Positions 5,835 through 10,678 of a DNA stretch of 10,678 nucleotides are shown here, piece by piece; the stretch's first letter is position 1; each line of letters starts with the position of its first letter. A program made the translations under genes and the position numbers. The stretch lies in contig CAJTWQ010000053.1 in NCBI GenBank assembly GCA_910579835.1, positions 1 to 10,678 on the forward strand, given 5' to 3'. Source of the stretch: an uncultured Ruminococcus sp. Lineage in GTDB: Bacteria; Bacillota; Clostridia; Oscillospirales; Ruminococcaceae. The notes beneath the pieces are model-generated. The model saw nothing but the letters and a program-made list of their open reading frames with translations. It searched no databases and was not told where the DNA came from.

Positions 5835-7025
5835 ATGGGTATTATTATTGCAATCGTAATATTTGGAATCATTGTTACCGTTCATGAGTTCGGTCATTTC
5901 ATCTGCGCCAAGCTCAGCGGCATAAAAGTTCTGGAGTTTTCTGTGGGAATGGGACCTAAGATCATTCAGAAGCAGAAAGGTGAAACGATGTATTCCCTGA
6001 GACTTCTTCCTGTAGGCGGATTCTGTGCAATGGAGAGCGAGGATGCCGAAAGCGAGGATCCCCGTGCTTTCCGCAATGCAAAGCTGTGGAAAAGGATGAT
6101 AGTTCTGGTGGCAGGAGCATTCATGAATTTCGTGCTGGGATTCTGTGTTCTTATTCCTATGGTCAGTATGATGGATGACGTACCTACAACGACTATATCC
6201 GGATTCACTGGAATTAAAAATGACGAGAGTGTATCAGCAGGATTCAGATGCCGTACTCTTGCATGGCGGTGCGGAAAAAGTCTTTCGCTTATAGGCGTTA
6301 ATGAGGAAATCCCGGTAAATGCAGTAGGTTATGGCGGCTGGATGACCGATGACGGAAGTATAATTTATTATTCAAGCAGCAATGAAAAACTGAAAAAAGG
6401 CGATAAAATAGTAGACATTGACGGCACCCATGTTTTCAGTACACTTGATCTTAATTTCATTTTTGAAACAGCAAGTGCCAAGGACGGCAAAAGAAGCGTT
6501 ACTGTAAGGCGAGATGGTAAAAAAATTAAAATAGACGGTGTTGAGTTCTTAAACAGTATTGACGGCAGTGAATGGGATTTTGGTCTTATATACAGAAAAA
6601 AAACGCCGCTTACCGTAATGAAAGGCTCCAGCGATATTTTTATGTCTATGAGTCATATAGTGGGTTTGTCTTTAAAACAGCTTGTTACCGGAAAGGTTGA
6701 AAAAGAGGCTGTTTCCGGGCCGGTAGGAGTAGTTTCGGAGATTAATGAGGTTGCTACCCAGAATACTGAAAACAAAAGTGATATCATTTTTAATCTGCTT
6801 TATATAACAGCGCTTATAACAATAAACGTGGGAATTTTCAATCTTCTTCCTGTTCCGGGACTGGACGGAGGCAGGCTGCTGTTCTGCGTCATTGAGCTTG
6901 TGCGCGGAAAGCCTATAAAGCCGGAGCATGAAGGATATGTTCATCTTGCAGGAATGCTGCTGCTTTTCGGTCTTATGATCTTTGCAACATATAACGATAT
7001 TATAAAACTTATTATGGGAGGTTAA
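5835..7025 (+). CDS. rseP: RIP (site-2) zinc metalloprotease, RseP/RasP family
   Basis: Membrane protease that cuts substrates within the lipid bilayer, such as anti-sigma factors and remnant signal peptides. The zinc site is visible: HEFGH (17-21) in the first membrane helix and the third ligand Asp344 in NLLPVPGLDGGR (336-347). GGFCAMESED and the following loop match the membrane-associated beta region. Hydrophobic segments are at about 1-15, 92-112, 318-340 and 370-392. A PDZ-type core (LKKGDKIVDIDG, VTVRRDG) covers about 180-235. At 396 residues the length is normal. Odd point: residues about 125-178, before the PDZ core, have unusual composition (two Cys, two Trp, many Arg) and I cannot align them to the family; see findings. 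AAAGGA (5820-5825) is the ribosome binding site, 48 bases separate it from dxr, and ispG follows 3 bases after its stop. Confidence 0.95.
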   Translation: MGIIIAIVIFGIIVTVHEFGHFICAKLSGIKVLEFSVGMGPKIIQKQKGETMYSLRLLPVGGFCAMESEDAESEDPRAFRNAKLWKRMIVLVAGAFMNFVLGFCVLIPMVSMMDDVPTTTISGFTGIKNDESVSAGFRCRTLAWRCGKSLSLIGVNEEIPVNAVGYGGWMTDDGSIIYYSSSNEKLKKGDKIVDIDGTHVFSTLDLNFIFETASAKDGKRSVTVRRDGKKIKIDGVEFLNSIDGSEWDFGLIYRKKTPLTVMKGSSDIFMSMSHIVGLSLKQLVTGKVEKEAVSGPVGVVSEINEVATQNTENKSDIIFNLLYITALITINVGIFNLLPVPGLDGGRLLFCVIELVRGKPIKPEHEGYVHLAGMLLLFGLMIFATYNDIIKLIMGG

Positions 7026-7028
7026 TCT

Positions 7029-8066
7029 ATGAGAAACGTTAAGCCTGTAAAAGTTGGAGACCATATCCTTGACGGACGCCATATATATATCCAGTCTATG
7101 CTGAATGTACGCTCGGATGATATTGAAGGCAGCGTACATCAGGCGGTGGAGCTTGAAAAGGCAGGATGTGAGATAATCCGCGCTGCAATTCCGGATATGG
7201 ATGCTGTAAGGCTGATTCCGGCTATAAAGAAGAGGGTGAATATCCCTCTTGTTGCCGATATTCATTTTGATTACCGTCTTGCCCTTGAAGCCGTCGCTGC
7301 AGGAGTTGACAAGATCCGGATCAATCCCGGAAATATAGGAGGAACAGACAGGGTAAAGCAGGTGGTCAAGGTCTGTACTGCCGGAAATATTCCTATAAGA
7401 ATAGGTGTAAATTCCGGTTCTCTTGAAAAGGAGCTTCTTGAAAAATATGGTTCTCCTACGCCGGAAGCACTGGTTGAGAGTGCGCTTAATCATGCTGCAA
7501 TGCTGGAGCGGTTCGACTTTACCAATATTGTAATATCCATTAAATCATCGGATGTAAACAGGATGATCCAGTCATATCGTCTGGCTGCTGAAAAATGCTC
7601 TTATCCGCTTCATCTGGGCGTAACTGAAGCCGGAACTGAACGCATGGGACTGATAAAATCAGCCGTTGGCATAGGTTCGCTTTTATGTGACGGTATTGGT
7701 GAAACTATCCGTGTATCTTTGACTGACGATCCGGTCAGAGAAATTGCAGCGGCAAAGGATATTCTTAAAGCGATCGGCAAAAGAGGCGGTGTAAAGCTTG
7801 TTTCATGTCCGACTTGCGGCAGAACAAGAATAGATCTGGTCAAGGTTGCAAAGACTGTGGAAGAAGCTGTCAGGGATATGGACAAGAATATAACAGTTGC
7901 CGTTATGGGATGCATCGTCAATGGTCCTGGAGAAGCAAGAGAGGCTGACATTGGTATTGCTGGAGGCGACGGTTGTGCGGTAATATTTAAAAATGACGGA
8001 ACGCGGCGAAAAATCAAGGAGGAGGATATTGTTGCCGAACTTCTTGATGAGATCGGCAGGCTTTGA
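7029..8066 (+). CDS. ispG: 4-hydroxy-3-methylbut-2-enyl diphosphate synthase
   Basis: Penultimate MEP-pathway enzyme: converts methylerythritol cyclodiphosphate to HMBPP using a [4Fe-4S] cluster and reduced flavodoxin or ferredoxin. The 345 residues match the short two-domain bacterial form. The N-terminal TIM barrel includes PVKVGD, GCEIIRAAIPD, PLVADIHFDYRLAL, KIRINPGNIG, IRIGVNSGSLE and LHLGVTEAG. The C-terminal domain has the cluster ligands C260 and C263 (SCPTCGRT), C295 (GCIVNGPGEA) and E302, in the spacing known from E. coli IspG. GGAGG (7017-7021), inside the end of rseP, serves as ribosome binding site, so the two are likely coupled. Many clostridia have ispG here, whereas Bacillus has proS at the matching place between rasP and polC. 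Confidence 0.98.
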   Translation: MRNVKPVKVGDHILDGRHIYIQSMLNVRSDDIEGSVHQAVELEKAGCEIIRAAIPDMDAVRLIPAIKKRVNIPLVADIHFDYRLALEAVAAGVDKIRINPGNIGGTDRVKQVVKVCTAGNIPIRIGVNSGSLEKELLEKYGSPTPEALVESALNHAAMLERFDFTNIVISIKSSDVNRMIQSYRLAAEKCSYPLHLGVTEAGTERMGLIKSAVGIGSLLCDGIGETIRVSLTDDPVREIAAAKDILKAIGKRGGVKLVSCPTCGRTRIDLVKVAKTVEEAVRDMDKNITVAVMGCIVNGPGEAREADIGIAGGDGCAVIFKNDGTRRKIKEEDIVAELLDEIGRL

Positions 8067-8069
8067 TAT

Positions 8070-10678
8070 ATGAACGTTAATTTAGCTGAATTTCTGAAAG
8101 ACTGCGGTGCTGAAATTCCTGAAAGCGTCCGCTGCGGAGAAATATATAAAATCACATATTCGGACAAGCTGGACAGCATGACTTTTTTCGCTCGTTACAG
8201 TAAACTGGTACCATCAGAGGATATATTTGCTTTTGAAAAAGCGGCTGAGGAAGCTGTAAAAATAGATAAACTGCGGTTACAGTGCCGATATCCTGAATCT
8301 GTTTTCAGCATGGACTGCTACGGCGAGCTTATAAAGCTTTTGAAAAGAGATATTTCAGTGGTAAACGGTTTTCTGGACGACGGAGAAGCAGTGCTGAGAA
8401 ATGATAGCCTTGATATAAAGCTGGTTCATGGCGGAATGGACATATTGACAAAATTTGACTTCTGCGGCTGCTTTTCACGGCTGATATATAATTTGTTTGG
8501 TTTGAAAGTCAATGTTTCACTGATAGGAGAAAATGCTGTTTCGGCAGATGAATATGACGAGTTAATGGAAAAATATGAGTCTGAGCTGCCTGATTACAGC
8601 AGTCAGCTCATTCCGGAAAAATCAAAGGAAGAACAGCGCGAGGATGAGATCAGAACGGCTTTACCTACAGTTTCTATTGACATAGGTTCTTTAAACACAG
8701 AATTTGACGCCGAGTCGGCTGAGATTATCAAAGGCAGGGCTATCCGGGAAAAGCCGGTTTCTATCAGCGAGGCGGTAAAAATTTTCGGCGGTCGTACTGT
8801 TGTGGTTGGAGATGTTTTTGATTCCGAAATAAAGGAACTGCGCAACGAAAAAACAGTAGTCACCTTTGATATTACCGATTACAGCGGTTCTTTAAAAATA
8901 AAGATTTTCGGCACGAACAAGGAGATCGAGGATATGAAGCTTTCCGGAATTAAAAACGGAATGACGCTTCTTGTCAGCGGAAAAGTGGATTACGATAATT
9001 TTGCACGAGATATTGTTATTAATCCTAATTCGATAATAAAAGTCAAGCGTATTCCTAAAATGGATACATATCCTGAAAAGCGTGTAGAGCTTCACTGCCA
9101 TACGAATATGTCGGCTATGGATGCGGTAACAGATCCTGTTGTTCTTATAAACAGAGCCGCGCAGTGGGGACATCAGGCAATGGCGGTTACCGACCACGGA
9201 TGTGTACAGGCGTTTCCTGACTGTATGTACAATATGCCGAAAAATTTCAAGGTCATTTACGGTATGGAGGCATATGTAGTAAACGATCTTGACCGTCCCA
9301 TGATTCTAAAAAAGCCAGACAGCCGCAGTATAAATGATGAGCTTATCGTTTTTGATGTTGAAACTACCGGCCTGAGCTATTCTGCGGACAGGCTTACTGA
9401 GATCGGAGCCGTAAAGCTGAGAAATCTTCAGGTGGTGGACAGCTTTAATACAAAAGTAAACCCCGGAAGACATATTCCGGAGAAAATCACTGAGCTGACA
9501 GGAATCAGCGATGAAGATGTAAAGGATGCTCCCGGCGAAAAAGAAGCCGTTGAGAAATTTATGGAATTCTGCGGTAAAAATCCTGTTCTTGCGGCTCACA
9601 ATGCGACGTTTGATACGAATTTTATTAACGAAGCCTGCCGGAGAAACGGAATAACTTTTGAATATAACTGGATCGATACTCTCGTTCTTTGTCAGGCTAT
9701 GCTGCCGCATATTGCAAGGCACAGGCTGAATTATGTTGCAAAACAGCTTAAATTGGGAAAATTTGATCATCATCATGCTTCGGACGATGCGCTGATGCTT
9801 GCTAAAATATATATAACTCTGGTAGAACGTCTTATCAATGAAAAGGGACTGAAAAATCTTAACGATCTTAATATAACCGCTCTTGACATTGATATAAAGA
9901 AGCTGAAATCTTATCATCATATCATTTTGGTGAGAAACCAGGCAGGACTGAAAAACCTTTACAGACTGGTTTCCGTCAGCAATCTTGATTACTTCTACAA
10001 GAAGTCTCTTATACCTAAATCGGTTCTCACGGCTCATAGGGAAGGACTGATTTTTGGGAGTGCCTGCGAGGCAGGCGAACTCTTTCAGGCAATGATAAAC
10101 AAGGCTCCTGAAAAAGAATTGGAAGAGCTGGCAAAATATTATGATTATCTGGAAATACAGCCTATATGCAACAATGAATTCATGATTCGTGAGGGGACTG
10201 CTGAAAGTGAAGAGGAACTTCGGGAATATGACCGACGCATCGTCGAACTTGGCAGCAAATTAGGCATACCTGTATGTGCCACTTGCGACGTTCATTTTCT
10301 GGACCCGAAAGACGCCATATTCCGTAAAATAATTCTTACCAGCATGGGCTTCAAGGATGCGGAAAATCAGGCTCCGCTTTATTTCAGAACAACAGATGAA
10401 ATGATGGCGGAATTTGAGTTTTTAGGACCTGACAAGGCAAAAGAGGTTGTTATTACAAACACCAATCTGATTGCCGACATGATTGAAGAGGTGCGTCCTA
10501 TTCCTAAAGGAACGTTTACTCCTACAATTGACGGTGCTGAAGAGGAGCTTATACAGATAACCAACGGCAGAGCGAAAGAAATTTACGGCGATCCGCTTCC
10601 GGAGCTGGTGCATAAACGGCTTGACAGAGAGCTTTCTTCTATTATAAAGCATGGATTTTCCGTTCTCTATATTATTGC
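8070..10678 (+). CDS. polC: DNA polymerase III PolC-type alpha subunit, 5' part (runs off the window)
   Basis: Replicative DNA polymerase of low-GC Gram-positives with its own 3'-5' proofreading exonuclease. The frame is open from ATG 8070 to the window end, 869 codons, about 60% of a typical protein of 1,430 residues. Domains in order: N-terminal PolC region (1 to about 190), an acidic linker, and an OB fold (about 240-330, with VFDSEIKEL, TFDITDYSGSLKIKIF and ARDIVI). The PHP domain then begins (H342-C-H344 and TDHG at 374-377). It is interrupted by a DEDDh exonuclease: D429 and E431 in DVETTG, D515 in AHNATFD, and H568/D572 in HHASD. PHP resumes with CDVHFLDP, and the polymerase core begins at YFRTTDEM and AKEIYGDPLPELV. 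The polymerase catalytic aspartates lie beyond the end. The start is 3 bases after the ispG stop with a poor ribosome binding site (AGG at 8058-8060), which suggests translational coupling. HCH replaces the HLH of Bacillus PolC. Confidence 0.97.
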   Translation, partial: MNVNLAEFLKDCGAEIPESVRCGEIYKITYSDKLDSMTFFARYSKLVPSEDIFAFEKAAEEAVKIDKLRLQCRYPESVFSMDCYGELIKLLKRDISVVNGFLDDGEAVLRNDSLDIKLVHGGMDILTKFDFCGCFSRLIYNLFGLKVNVSLIGENAVSADEYDELMEKYESELPDYSSQLIPEKSKEEQREDEIRTALPTVSIDIGSLNTEFDAESAEIIKGRAIREKPVSISEAVKIFGGRTVVVGDVFDSEIKELRNEKTVVTFDITDYSGSLKIKIFGTNKEIEDMKLSGIKNGMTLLVSGKVDYDNFARDIVINPNSIIKVKRIPKMDTYPEKRVELHCHTNMSAMDAVTDPVVLINRAAQWGHQAMAVTDHGCVQAFPDCMYNMPKNFKVIYGMEAYVVNDLDRPMILKKPDSRSINDELIVFDVETTGLSYSADRLTEIGAVKLRNLQVVDSFNTKVNPGRHIPEKITELTGISDEDVKDAPGEKEAVEKFMEFCGKNPVLAAHNATFDTNFINEACRRNGITFEYNWIDTLVLCQAMLPHIARHRLNYVAKQLKLGKFDHHHASDDALMLAKIYITLVERLINEKGLKNLNDLNITALDIDIKKLKSYHHIILVRNQAGLKNLYRLVSVSNLDYFYKKSLIPKSVLTAHREGLIFGSACEAGELFQAMINKAPEKELEELAKYYDYLEIQPICNNEFMIREGTAESEEELREYDRRIVELGSKLGIPVCATCDVHFLDPKDAIFRKIILTSMGFKDAENQAPLYFRTTDEMMAEFEFLGPDKAKEVVITNTNLIADMIEEVRPIPKGTFTPTIDGAEEELIQITNGRAKEIYGDPLPELVHKRLDRELSSIIKHGFSVLYII

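Noticed and set aside
6672..7493. 273-residue open frame on the minus strand
   Set aside because: It lies fully opposite the end of rseP and the start of ispG, whose plus-strand proteins are well conserved. The antisense product is rich in Ser, Arg, His and Tyr with no domain, and no ribosome binding site was seen. It is a reading-frame shadow.
9306..10037. 243-residue open frame on the minus strand
   Set aside because: It is opposite the exonuclease and PHP region of polC, where the sense frame has all catalytic motifs. The antisense composition is not protein-like.
1..10678. CRISPR array, insertion sequence, toxin-antitoxin pair or defence system
   Set aside because: No regularly spaced repeats, transposase, or paired toxin-antitoxin or nuclease-type genes are visible. 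The right 9 kb is a conserved housekeeping cluster.

Overview
The window looks like chromosomal DNA from a low-to-moderate GC Gram-positive bacterium of the class Clostridia. It is most like Ruminococcus and its relatives in the Oscillospiraceae, judged by protein flavour rather than by any search. The main evidence is the Firmicutes gene order pyrH-frr-uppS-cdsA-dxr-rseP-ispG-polC. The last gene is the Gram-positive PolC type of replicative polymerase, with an exonuclease inside a PHP domain. Strong GGAGG ribosome binding sites, consensus sigma-A-type promoters and AT-rich spacers agree with this.

Left part (1-963). Two small plus-strand genes lie ahead of a clear rho-independent terminator. 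The first (119-574, TTG start) has one N-terminal membrane segment and a C-terminal region that resembles small proteins of the holin/lysis region of clostridial siphophages. The second (632-907) is not recognised. A 22-bp tandem duplication sits just before the first gene.

Middle part (964-1627). The unknown gene converges with a minus-strand operon of two serine tRNAs, tRNA-Ser(UGA) then tRNA-Ser(GCU), both with encoded CCA. The operon has an extended -10 promoter on one side and an 18-bp perfect-stem terminator on the other. Between the two converging terminators is a 19-bp tandem repeat that is also a long near-palindrome. The tRNA promoter is divergent from the pyrH promoter.

Right part (1628-10678). 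Eight co-directional genes follow with short gaps or overlaps, probably one or a few transcripts. They supply UMP phosphorylation (PyrH), ribosome recycling (Frr), two steps of the MEP isoprenoid pathway (Dxr, IspG), the undecaprenyl diphosphate synthase that uses the isoprenoids for the wall lipid carrier (UppS), CDP-diacylglycerol for phospholipids (CdsA), a membrane site-2 protease (RseP/RasP) and the DNA polymerase PolC. PolC runs off the right end after 869 codons. The layout joins envelope lipid precursor supply with growth functions.

I found no convincing new system. Most of the window is a conserved housekeeping cluster. The points most worth a second look are the phage-like gene on the 3' side of the tRNA-Ser genes, the repeat/palindrome between the converging terminators, and the odd first half of the RseP extracytoplasmic region.
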